In this document: positions 8,241-15,777 of the stretch, in pieces
Layout: every line of letters begins with the position of its first letter
Numbering within the stretch: the first letter of the stretch is position 1
Assembly (NCBI RefSeq): GCF_013449685.1
Contig: NZ_JACDSF010000074.1
Span: 1 to 36,989 of the forward strand
DNA from: Pectobacterium brasiliense
GTDB taxonomy: Bacteria > Pseudomonadota > Gammaproteobacteria > Enterobacterales > Enterobacteriaceae
Reading direction: 5' to 3'
Length of the DNA stretch: 36,989 nt
Program-made: the position numbers and the translations under genes
The notes under the pieces: generated by a model
The model's database searches: none
Told to the model about the DNA's origin: nothing
Seen by the model: only the letters and a program-made list of their open reading frames with translations

Positions 8241-9140
8241 ATGATTGATCCGCTTATTAGAAACTTACAGAGTGATATTGCACTGCTTCAGCTTTATATC
8301 GAGCAACGCAAAAAGGCTGGTTTTCACGACATGGAAAGAATGATTGAGTCATTGACCATCTTTATGTTTCGTGCATTGCAACTGGGGGAACTGGAAAACA
8401 TGAATCAGATTAAAGTTAATTTCCCCGCCATTGATTTAGCTGATAACCAAAAAATGATAGCAGTTCAGGTTACTACGAATGCAAGCCCGGCAAAAATAGA
8501 TAAAACTATCACGGCCTTTGAAAAAAAGAATGAATTAGGAGCGAGCCTAAAAGACAAATACTCTGTTTTATATATTTTTGGCTTTTGTAAAGTATCAAAA
8601 CACACGATTCCAAATTATTGTAAAATAATTGACCCCGGTTTTTTTATAAATGAACTTTGCGATAAAGCAGATGAAGATATGATTCAGGATATGCTTGATG
8701 CCATTCGACGTCATCAGGATTATACTTCATTACACCCTTGGAGTGATAAAGATTCACTTGAAATTATACTCAACATTATCAATCGCAATGCAATTAAACA
8801 TCAGATGGACCAGGAAGGCAACCTATCTGACATGCTTACCGGCTTAAAAGAAATTAATGAAGTAATAACAAAAGGAACAATCCAACGTAAGCAACGTTCA
8901 AAATCGATATCTGACTTCAAAGATCAAAGCATGATTAAATTCCTGAGAGATGTAATGGATGATCTGTCTGTTATTCAAGCTATAGTGAACAAATCAAAAG
9001 ATAAACAATATGAATCTGTTTATATTAGCCATGAAGATATGATTAGAATCAATAAGTTAAAAGCTAAAATAGCAAATAACTCATCCGAGATTGCAAGTCT
9101 GAACAACATTAATTTAAAAATAAGAATTGTGAATTTATAA
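8241..9140 (+). CDS. SMEK-domain protein
   Basis: The 299-residue protein begins with a helical segment, then NFPAIDLADNQKMIAVQVTT (residues 60-79) and KIDKTITAFE. The pattern 'N-x-P-x-IDLG/A-x-x-x-x-x-IAxQVT' is what I recall for the SMEK domain. This is a nuclease-like N-terminal module found on bacterial defence proteins. The C-terminal ~120 residues are helical and charged, with no second catalytic domain that I recognise. The ATG at 8241 has AAGGA upstream (8227-8231). It sits 149 bases before the CD-NTase gene on the same strand, so it could be an added component of that system or an independent unit. Confidence 0.6.
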   Translation: MIDPLIRNLQSDIALLQLYIEQRKKAGFHDMERMIESLTIFMFRALQLGELENMNQIKVNFPAIDLADNQKMIAVQVTTNASPAKIDKTITAFEKKNELGASLKDKYSVLYIFGFCKVSKHTIPNYCKIIDPGFFINELCDKADEDMIQDMLDAIRRHQDYTSLHPWSDKDSLEIILNIINRNAIKHQMDQEGNLSDMLTGLKEINEVITKGTIQRKQRSKSISDFKDQSMIKFLRDVMDDLSVIQAIVNKSKDKQYESVYISHEDMIRINKLKAKIANNSSEIASLNNINLKIRIVNL

Positions 9141-9289
9141 GTGACAGCCTAGCGCAAACCAATAATAACCAGCAGTAGTGAACTTGCTGTACTGAGAATA
9201 AACTGTAACGAATCTTCCGGGGAACTGGAGTGTTCTGATGTACGACAGAGCCCTGTGCCTTTTGCATTAAAAAAATTAAAGGACTGAAC

Positions 9290-10285
9290 ATGGCGACCAC
9301 AGTAATAGCTGCCTTTAACGAATTTATGAAAGATACCGTGAATCTCAAAAAGGCAGATACAGATGACGCGCGTGCAAGTCGCGACTGGCTTATCGGTAAG
9401 ATGAATGATTTTGAGAAAGACGATAAATTTCCGGTGAGTTATCCAGCGATCCATATTGCCTTTGGATCTTTTGCCAGAAGAACCAAAATCCGTCCTCTAG
9501 ACGATATCGATCTGATGTTCGGCTTATCCGCGCAGAGTGCCACCTATAACGTTCTGAGTGACCGGATCTCCCTGACCTCTTCCGGCGAGGGGTCGCGCCT
9601 GCATGGGTATCGGCATTCGGGAGCTGACACTATCTGCTCCGTCAGGATTCTGAATGCCTTTAAAAACCGCCTGCAGGACATTGCCCAGTACGCTCAGGCT
9701 GATATCAGACGTAACCAGGAAGCCGTCACGCTGAAACTGGTTAGCAAGGACTGGAATTTTGATATCGTACCCTGCTTTATCACCAGCGAAGATGTCTTTG
9801 GAAGGACTTACTACCTGATCCCCGACGGCAACGGTCACTGGAAGTTTACCGCCCCCCGCAAAGACAGGGACAGAGTCATAACTATCAATGTCCAGAATGA
9901 CGGCAATGTGCTCAATGTCATTAGAGCAGTCAAGTACTGGCAGCGGCGACCGACGATGCCTTCCATGAGTTCCTACCTGCTGGAGACGCTGATTCTGGAC
10001 TATTACGCCGGCAGGACATCCTGCTCATCGTTTGTCGATATGGAGCTGGAAGCGCTTCTCCGCCATCTTGGTCTGTTCGTGCAGTTCTCCGTCAACGATC
10101 CCAAAGGCATACAGGGAGATATCAACTTTCTTTCAGCCGAGGCTCGTAAGGCGATATCGGACAGATGTTATCTCGATGCGCAGAAGGCATCGGAGGCGAG
10201 ATGGTTTGAAGATAATAAAGAGTATGGAAAATCCATCAATAAATGGCGCGATGTGTTCGGGCCGTCCTTTCCTGTTTACGGGTGA
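9290..10285 (+). CDS. CD-NTase (CBASS cyclic-oligonucleotide synthase)
   Basis: The 331-residue protein has the nucleotidyltransferase signature FGSFARRTKIRPLDDIDLMF. GS is at 59-60, the metal-binding D72 and D74 follow, and the third acidic residue is D158 in WNFDIVPCF. This is the CD-NTase (cGAS/DncV-like) arrangement. On phage infection such enzymes make cyclic di- or trinucleotides that switch on a linked effector. AAGGA precedes the ATG. The stop is three bases before the ATG of the membrane effector, so the two are one operon. No Cap2/Cap3 (E1/E2/JAB) or HORMA/TRIP13 genes are present, which makes this a minimal two-gene CBASS. The nucleotide product cannot be read from sequence alone. 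Confidence 0.9.
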   Translation: MATTVIAAFNEFMKDTVNLKKADTDDARASRDWLIGKMNDFEKDDKFPVSYPAIHIAFGSFARRTKIRPLDDIDLMFGLSAQSATYNVLSDRISLTSSGEGSRLHGYRHSGADTICSVRILNAFKNRLQDIAQYAQADIRRNQEAVTLKLVSKDWNFDIVPCFITSEDVFGRTYYLIPDGNGHWKFTAPRKDRDRVITINVQNDGNVLNVIRAVKYWQRRPTMPSMSSYLLETLILDYYAGRTSCSSFVDMELEALLRHLGLFVQFSVNDPKGIQGDINFLSAEARKAISDRCYLDAQKASEARWFEDNKEYGKSINKWRDVFGPSFPVYG

Positions 10286-10288
10286 ACC

Positions 10289-11221
10289 ATGAATGCCATT
10301 TATACGAACCAGTCGACCAGAGAAAACCTGGATTTACTGTATGCGCAGGCCCGTATCTACGACAGGGTAAAAAACTGGAACAGGCTGAATTTTCTCTTCA
10401 GCATCATCGTGCCACTCCTGCTTTCGCTCTTTACCGTATGCAACCGGAGCCGGGGATTTGTCGATTCAGATCTGCTGTCTTCGCTGTTGGGGTTGTATGG
10501 ACTCCTGGTGCTTACCTTTAACATTGCCATCAGCGGACACATCTCGGCACTGCGCAGGAAGGCAGCCTCAATCCAGGAAATGTACGACTGCCGGGTACTT
10601 GGCATCCGGCGCAATGAACTGAAGGTGGAGGAGATCTCACGTGATGAGATCATCCGGGCAGCTGCATATTTCAGAGACAGTCCGGAAAAAGCACGAAAGC
10701 GATTTGGCGAAGAGGGTTGGTACGTCAGTAAGGTGTATGACGCGCCGCAGGCCGTAATGGCGCTCCTGTGCCACGGAAAAAACCTCGGCTGGGACAAATC
10801 GCTCAGGGAGGTGCTGCACGTGTTTTATCTTTCGGCTTTCATTGTCTCGCCTGTCGCGATGCTTGTTTACGGCATCGCCATGAAATCTGGGCTGAATGAG
10901 ATCCTGTTCTATGTGGTGTTCACTTTGCCGATTATCCGCTATTTTTTGCTTCAATTTCTGGATAATCGCAGCAGTATGAAAAGAAGCAAGAAGCTGAAAA
11001 AGTACGTTGAGAAGGAATTATCCGGCATCAGGGTGTCCGGAAGGGCGGAAGAAGAGCAACTGGGTTATACCCTCCGGAATATCCAGGATGAAATTTTCTC
11101 CTACCGAGCCTCATGCCCACCCGTTCCTAACGGTATTCAGCTGATAATGAAGCCAAAAAATGAGCGAATTTATGTTGATTACTTTGAAACGAATCTGAAG
11201 GAGATGCACCTGCAAGACTGA
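10289..11221 (+). CDS. S-4TM family membrane effector of CBASS
   Basis: The 310-residue protein has four predicted membrane segments in two pairs (about 34-51, 62-82, 177-197 and 203-224), separated by a ~90-residue cytoplasmic part. This fits the S-4TM putative pore-forming effectors linked to CD-NTases. The model is that the cyclic nucleotide binds it and it opens or disrupts the inner membrane, killing the infected cell. It starts three bases after the CD-NTase stop and is probably translationally coupled. The C-terminal ~85 residues are soluble. Confidence 0.8.
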   Translation: MNAIYTNQSTRENLDLLYAQARIYDRVKNWNRLNFLFSIIVPLLLSLFTVCNRSRGFVDSDLLSSLLGLYGLLVLTFNIAISGHISALRRKAASIQEMYDCRVLGIRRNELKVEEISRDEIIRAAAYFRDSPEKARKRFGEEGWYVSKVYDAPQAVMALLCHGKNLGWDKSLREVLHVFYLSAFIVSPVAMLVYGIAMKSGLNEILFYVVFTLPIIRYFLLQFLDNRSSMKRSKKLKKYVEKELSGIRVSGRAEEEQLGYTLRNIQDEIFSYRASCPPVPNGIQLIMKPKNERIYVDYFETNLKEMHLQD

Positions 11222-11720
11222 TTTTCTCTAGCTCCGCTGTATGCTTTATCTATGCCGGAGCCACATCGCGATAAACCATTTATGTTGTCTGACTGTCTGC
11301 GCAGTAAGGGAGTTTGAGCGGGTGCCGGGCCTGATGCTGGAAGACTGGGTTAAATAACCAGGATTTCACTGAGGTAAGGATGGTCCGCTTGGCCAATAGC
11401 AGACATTGGTTGTTTCCGTGACCTGCTCCCTGATAATTCACACAGAATGCTGTTAGCAATGTCCGTTGATCGCTCTTAACTGACTGCCATATATGGTTGT
11501 TTGCTGTACGAGAAAGCCAAACGGCGATATGAGCTAATGCAGTTAACGACATGGAGTAATTACACATCAATCCCTCCTCGGGGTTGTCTTAATTCCACTG
11601 CAGGAACATGACTGTTCGGTGCTCGCCCTGCCTGCGCTCCGCCTCACTCATGTTCCTACAGCGTTAAAGTTTTAAAAGCCCCGTACACGCAAAGCCCATT
11701 CCTTTGCAGTGCATTCCCAC
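11222..11720. other. gap downstream of the CBASS operon
   Basis: Nothing coding is supported here. A 96-codon minus-strand frame (11280-11570) has no support. At 11460-11477 GTCCGTTGATCGCTC resembles the start of the dyad repeat. The last 50 bases before the ArdC fragment (AAGCCCATTCCTTTGC...CAAAGCTT) resemble the sequence after the second ArdC copy, so the ArdC duplication may extend past the gene. Confidence 0.35.
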
Positions 11721-12427
11721 TCAAAGCTTATCCATTAAATAACGATGCGCTTTCGATGCTGCACTAGCGGCCTTGAAAATATAGCGTTTGTCGTTCTTCA
11801 GTTCTTTCAGCCAGGAAGCGATATAGCTTTCATGCTGAACCTCTCCAGTAATCCCCAAATCTGCCGTCAGGAACGCGCTTCCCAACTCGGCGATCAACTC
11901 TTCAAACGCATACCCCTCACTGCCAAACTTCCCTTTCATTTCACGATTCAGGCGACTTTTTCCCCCGCTCCAGTGAATTAGCTCATGCAGGCCCGTAGCG
12001 TAGAAATTGGCGGCATCGCTAAAAAGACGACGGTCCGGTAAATGGATTTCGTCGGTTGATGGTGTGAAAAAGGCGTTCTGTCCCTTCTCAATGATGGTCG
12101 CACCACTGTTACGGAAAAGCGCTTCCGCCTGCGGTATCGGCTCAAAGGCCTCTGCCGGGAAAACTGCTTTGTCACTCAGAGGCAACCCATCAATTTGCTC
12201 AACATTAAACACGGTGAACGTCTTCAGCATCGGGATATAGTCAGTTTCTCCGTCGTCATTTTCCTTTTCCAGTGTGGTATAGAAAATGGCGGTACTGCCG
12301 TGTTCTCCCTTACGTACCTGACCGCCTTCCGCTTTTGCCTGTTTGTAGGTCATCCACCGCGAATCATTGAATCCCTGCTCTGACGCACTGATCCACAACA
12401 ACATGATATTCATTCCACTGTATGCCA
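11721..12427 (-). pseudogene. ArdC-type antirestriction gene, 5' end removed at IS66
   Basis: This copy aligns from residue ~81 (AYSGMNIM) to the end with the complete ArdC at 25332-26276, and most positions are identical. The zincin motif HELIH, with WSGG after it, and the FEELIAELG segment are kept. The first ~80 residues (the ssDNA-binding N-terminal part) are missing because the IS66 left end begins at 12428. The frame runs on into the IS to an ATG at 12443, so a truncated protein could be made. ArdC proteins shield incoming ssDNA from host restriction. Loss of the N-terminus probably inactivates that role. Confidence 0.8.
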
Positions 12428-12479
12428 GTAAGCGTAAAGCCACTGCCGCCTGTGATTCTGGTTCCGGGATCGCTAGCTT

Positions 12480-12508
12480 AGAGCTCCGTCTAATTTAGAA
12501 GGAGCTCT
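12480..12508 (+). promoter_or_regulatory. hairpin covering the ribosome binding site of IS66 tnpA
   Basis: AGAGCTCC at 12480-12487 pairs perfectly with GGAGCTCT at 12501-12508. The right arm contains the AAGGAG ribosome binding site of the gene starting at 12513. Folding would hide the site in read-through transcripts that enter from the ArdC side. Confidence 0.5.
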
Positions 12509-12512
12509 GTTC

Positions 12513-12953
12513 ATGGAAAATGCTGCCAACTGGCGGACTGAATCGCGTACCGTCTATTCCAATGACTTCAAACTTCGGATGGTTGAACTGGCCTCACGAC
12601 CAGATGCCAACGTCGCACAACTGGCGAGGGAGCATGGCGTTGATAATAATCTCATTTTTAAGTGGCTACGCCTCTGGCAGAGAGAGGGGCGAATCTCTCG
12701 TCGAATGCCTGCTACTATCGTGGGGCAGGCGGTACCACAATCTCTTCCGGCTTCTCCGACGCTGTTGTCCGTCGACGTTATCAACGACCCGTTACCCGCT
12801 GCAGAGAATGACACTCTGTGTACGTTCTCATCCGCTCACGCCAGCGCGACTTCCTGTCATGTTGAGTTCCGCCACGGCAAAATGACGCTGGAAAACCCGT
12901 CATCAGAGTTGCTGACCGTGCTGATCCGCGAGTTGACCGGGAGGACACAATGA
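12513..12953 (+). CDS. tnpA: IS66 TnpA (OrfA)
   Basis: A 146-residue accessory protein. The N-terminal helix-turn-helix reads NDFKLRMVELASRPDANVAQ, followed by AREHGVDNNLIFKWLRLWQ, the usual IS66/IS3-type DNA-binding region. Its stop overlaps the start of tnpB (ATGA at 12950-12953), so the two are coupled. Confidence 0.85.
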   Translation: MENAANWRTESRTVYSNDFKLRMVELASRPDANVAQLAREHGVDNNLIFKWLRLWQREGRISRRMPATIVGQAVPQSLPASPTLLSVDVINDPLPAAENDTLCTFSSAHASATSCHVEFRHGKMTLENPSSELLTVLIRELTGRTQ

Positions 12954-13300
12954 TATCCCTCCCGTCAGGCACCCGCATCTGGCTGGTTGCCGGCGTCACA
13001 GACATGCGTAAATCGTTCAATGGCCTGGGCGAGCTGGTACAGCATGCTCTTGATGAGAACCCGTTCTCCGGCCATCTGTTTATCTTCCGTGGCCGCAAGG
13101 GGGATACCGTAAAAATCCTCTGGGCCGATGCGGATGGCCTGTGCCTGTTTACCAAACGTCTGGAAGAAGGCCAGTTCATCTGGCCTGCTGTACGCGATGG
13201 TAAAATCGCCATCACCCGCTCACAGCTCGCCATGCTCCTCGATAAGCTGGACTGGCGTCAGCCCAAAACAGCTCGCCTTAACTCTCTGACAATGTTGTAA
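12950..13300 (+). CDS. tnpB: IS66 TnpB (Orf2)
   Basis: A 116-residue protein with the IS66 Orf2 hallmarks: GTRIWLVAGVTDMRKSFNGL, then HLFIFRGRKGDTVKILWAD and GLCLFTKRLEEGQF. It is needed for IS66 transposition, but its biochemical role is unclear. It is intact and overlaps tnpA by four bases. Confidence 0.9.
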   Translation: MISLPSGTRIWLVAGVTDMRKSFNGLGELVQHALDENPFSGHLFIFRGRKGDTVKILWADADGLCLFTKRLEEGQFIWPAVRDGKIAITRSQLAMLLDKLDWRQPKTARLNSLTML

Positions 13301-13330
13301 AAAACGTATAACCGCATTATAAATGGCGTC

Positions 13331-14912
13331 ATGAGTCAGGATTATCTCGCCCGTATCGCCGCGCTGGAAGACGCGCTCCGCCAGAAAGACAGCCAGCTCA
13401 GTCTCGTTGCTGAGACTGAGTCGTTCCTGCGTTCGGCGCTGGCCCGCGCAGAAGAGAAAATAGAAAACGAAGAGCGTGAAATAGAGCATCTGCGGGCACA
13501 GATAGAAAAACTGCGGCGAATGCTGTTCGGTACCCGCTCAGAAAAACTTCGCCAACAGGTTGAAGAAGCCGAAGCCCTGCTGAAACAGCAGGAGCAGCAA
13601 AGCGATCGCTACAACGGACGGGATGACGATCCACAGGTACCCCGCCAGTTGCGCCATCGTCGTCCGTTACCGGAACACCTTCCCCGCGAGATACACCGGC
13701 TGGAGCCAGCAGAAACCTGCTGTCCGGAATGCGGCAACGGTATGGAGTACCTCAGCGAAGTCAGCGCGGAGCAACTGGAACTGGTCTCCAGCGCACTGAA
13801 AGTGATCCGCACGGTCAGAGTGAAAAAGGCCTGCGTCAGATGCGACTGTATCGTTGAAGCCCCTGCGCCATCACGTCCCATCGACCGGGGTATCGCCGGA
13901 CCGGGTCTGCTGGCCCGCGTATTAACGAGCAAGTACTGTGAACATACTCCACTGTATCGCCAGACTGAAATCCTGGCGCGTCAGGGTGTGGACCTGAGTC
14001 GTGCGCTGCTCTCCAACTGGGTGGATGCCTGCTGCCGGTTAATGGCCCCGCTGGATGAAGCCCTTTACCAATACGTGATGGACTGCCGCAAACTGCACAC
14101 TGATGACACCCCTGTTCCGGTGCTGGCACCGGGCAGAAAGAAGACGAAAACCGGGCGGATCTGGACGTATGTTCGCGATGACCGGAGCGCTGGCTCGTCT
14201 GACCCGCCAGCGGCGTGGTTCGCCTTCTCGCCAGACAGGCAGGGGAAACATCCTCAGCAGCATCTTCGCCACTATCATGGTGTGCTGCAGGCGGACGCCT
14301 TCGCAGGTTATGATCGGTTGTTCAGTCCGGAACGTGAAGGAGGGCCGCTGACAGAAGCCGCATGCTGGGCCCATGCTCGCAGAAAAATCCATGACGTCTA
14401 TATAAGCACGCAAACAGCGACAGCAGAGGAAGCCCTGAAACGTATCGGAGCTGTACGCGATAGAAGAAGAAATACGCGGTCTCACGGCATCTCAGCGGCT
14501 GGCAGCCAGGCGGTTCCGAAGTAAGCCATTGCTGACATCGCTGCATGACTGGTTGGTGGAGAAAAGCGCCACTCTGTCGAAAAAATCCCGGTTGGGCGAG
14601 GCGTTCGCTTATACCCTGAACCAGTGGGATGCCCTGTGCTACTACTGCGATGACGGTCTTGCTGAAGCTGATAACAATGCCGCAGAACGCGCGCTACGAG
14701 CCGTCTGTCTTGGCAAAAAAAATTATATCTTCTTCGGAAGCGATCACGGAGGTGAGCGTGGTGCACTGCTGTACGGACTGATCGGTACGTGCAGGCTCAA
14801 TGGCATCGATCCGGAGGCTTACCTTCGCCATATCCTGAGCGTACTGCCGGAGTGGCCCAGCAACAAAGTGGCCGAACTGCTGCCATGGAACGTGGATCTC
14901 ACCAATAAATAG
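13331..14912 (+). pseudogene. tnpC: IS66 TnpC transposase, frameshifted
   Basis: The frame from ATG 13331 gives the coiled-coil N-terminus, the zinc-finger CCPECGNGM, then HTDDTPVPVL and VLQADAFAGYDRLF (the first two catalytic Asp). It leaves the family sequence after ALKRIGA near 14450. The correct frame continues as LYAIEEEIRGLTASQRLAAR and runs to 14912, holding DNNAAERALR with the catalytic Glu. One missing base near 14450 explains the break. The first product (to 14524) lacks the Glu, so the transposase should be inactive unless the frame is restored by slippage. Confidence 0.85.
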
Positions 14913-15034
14913 CCGTCAATACGGCACTCACTGATCGCTTACATCCAATAAAATTGCTCTTATCTATTAATTATCAATATTTTTAAGAGCTGAATGTGGC
15001 GGATACCGTCAGCTCCTAACTCATCAGGGACAAC

Positions 15035-15073
15035 CATACTCAAATTTCCCACATTGCAGGAGATTTGAGTATG
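15035..15073 (+). promoter_or_regulatory. hairpin around the start of the tyrosine recombinase gene
   Basis: CATACTCAAAT at 15035-15045 is the exact inverted copy of ATTTGAGTATG at 15063-15073. The second arm includes the ATG (15071-15073), and most of the AGGAG ribosome binding site (15058-15062) is in the loop. It could control translation, act as an operator for autoregulation, or be a recombinase binding site. Confidence 0.55.
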
Positions 15074-15673
15074 AACACGTTACCGTGGAACAAAGACCGT
15101 ATCATCGGCCAAAAAAGACCACTTCAGATATCTCATATCTGGGGGATTCGAATCAGGCTTGAACTGGAAGGTAAAACGCGCAATTTGGCTCTGTTCAATA
15201 TGGCCTTGAACAGTAAGCTACGAGGCTGTGATCTGGTAAAAATCAAAGTATCTGATGTTGCATATGGTAGCTCTGTTTCAAGCAGAGCTACGGTGCTACA
15301 ACAGAAAACAGGCAGCCCTGTCCAATTTGAGATAACCAAAGGGACAAGAGAAGCTGTTACTGCATTGATAAAGCTTGGCAATTTACACAGTAAAGACTTC
15401 TTGTTCAGATCTCGGGTCGGTACTAACCAGCACATATCAACCCGGCAATACAACCGAATTTTTAATGAGTGGGTAGCAAAACTTGGTCTTGAAGATTCGA
15501 TTTACAGCACACATTCCATGAGAAGAACAAAACCTTACCTGATCTACAAGAAAACTAAGAATCTCCGGGTGATCCAACTTCTGTCAGGCCATAAGAAACT
15601 GGAAAGCACAGTCCGTTATCTGGGCATTGAAGGCGATGATGCGTTAGAGATCTCTGAATCGATTGAAGTCTAG
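15071..15673 (+). CDS. compact tyrosine recombinase (catalytic domain only)
   Basis: The 200-residue protein has a full set of tyrosine recombinase residues: R51 (LNSKLRGCDL), K79 (LQQKTG), H148 and R151 (THSMRRTK), H174 (LSGHKK) and Y183 (VRYLGI). Most phage and ICE integrases add ~150 residues of arm and core-binding domains. This one starts almost at the catalytic domain, like FimB/FimE-size enzymes. I chose ATG 15071 because AGGAG lies eight bases upstream. It lies 128 bases beyond the IS66 right end. It could be an inversion or resolution enzyme for an element now scattered. Its target is unknown. Confidence 0.8.
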   Translation: MNTLPWNKDRIIGQKRPLQISHIWGIRIRLELEGKTRNLALFNMALNSKLRGCDLVKIKVSDVAYGSSVSSRATVLQQKTGSPVQFEITKGTREAVTALIKLGNLHSKDFLFRSRVGTNQHISTRQYNRIFNEWVAKLGLEDSIYSTHSMRRTKPYLIYKKTKNLRVIQLLSGHKKLESTVRYLGIEGDDALEISESIEV

Positions 15674-15734
15674 GGTTGTCAGGACTGCAACAGCAGCCCT
15701 GTGCTAGGCGCAGACGTTAACGACCAAGCATTGG

Positions 15735-15759
15735 CGGCAATTGCGCTGTGCAATTGCCG
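15735..15759. terminator. perfect 10-bp hairpin between convergent genes
   Basis: CGGCAATTGC and GCAATTGCCG pair around a GCTGT loop, between the stops of the recombinase gene (plus strand) and the TrlF-like gene (minus strand). There is no T run, so it may be rho-independent only in part, or an old recombination site. Confidence 0.4.
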
Positions 15760-15777
15760 TTCGAGTGCAACTCCGTT

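Larger units (their letters stand above)
12428..14942 (+). mobile_element. IS66-family insertion sequence (~2.5 kb)
   Basis: The ends are GTAAGCGTAAAGCC at 12428 and its counterpart, inverted, at 14942 (GTAAGCGATCAG on the other strand). GTAAGCG is shared. It carries the three IS66 genes in order. The flanking 8-mers (GTATGCCA left, ATCCAATA right) differ, so no target duplication is seen, and the other part of the ArdC gene is not on the right. The transposase TnpC is frameshifted, so the element is probably immobile. Confidence 0.8.

Noticed and set aside
9524-9838. 104-codon minus-strand frame inside the CD-NTase gene
   Set aside because: It lies wholly within a well-supported gene on the other strand and has no binding site or protein-like pattern. 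The same holds for the minus-strand frames inside the S-4TM gene and IS66.
15735-15759. Perfect hairpin considered as an integron attC site
   Set aside because: The flanks lack the paired RYYYAAC/GTTRRRY core sites, and no integron integrase or cassette array is present.
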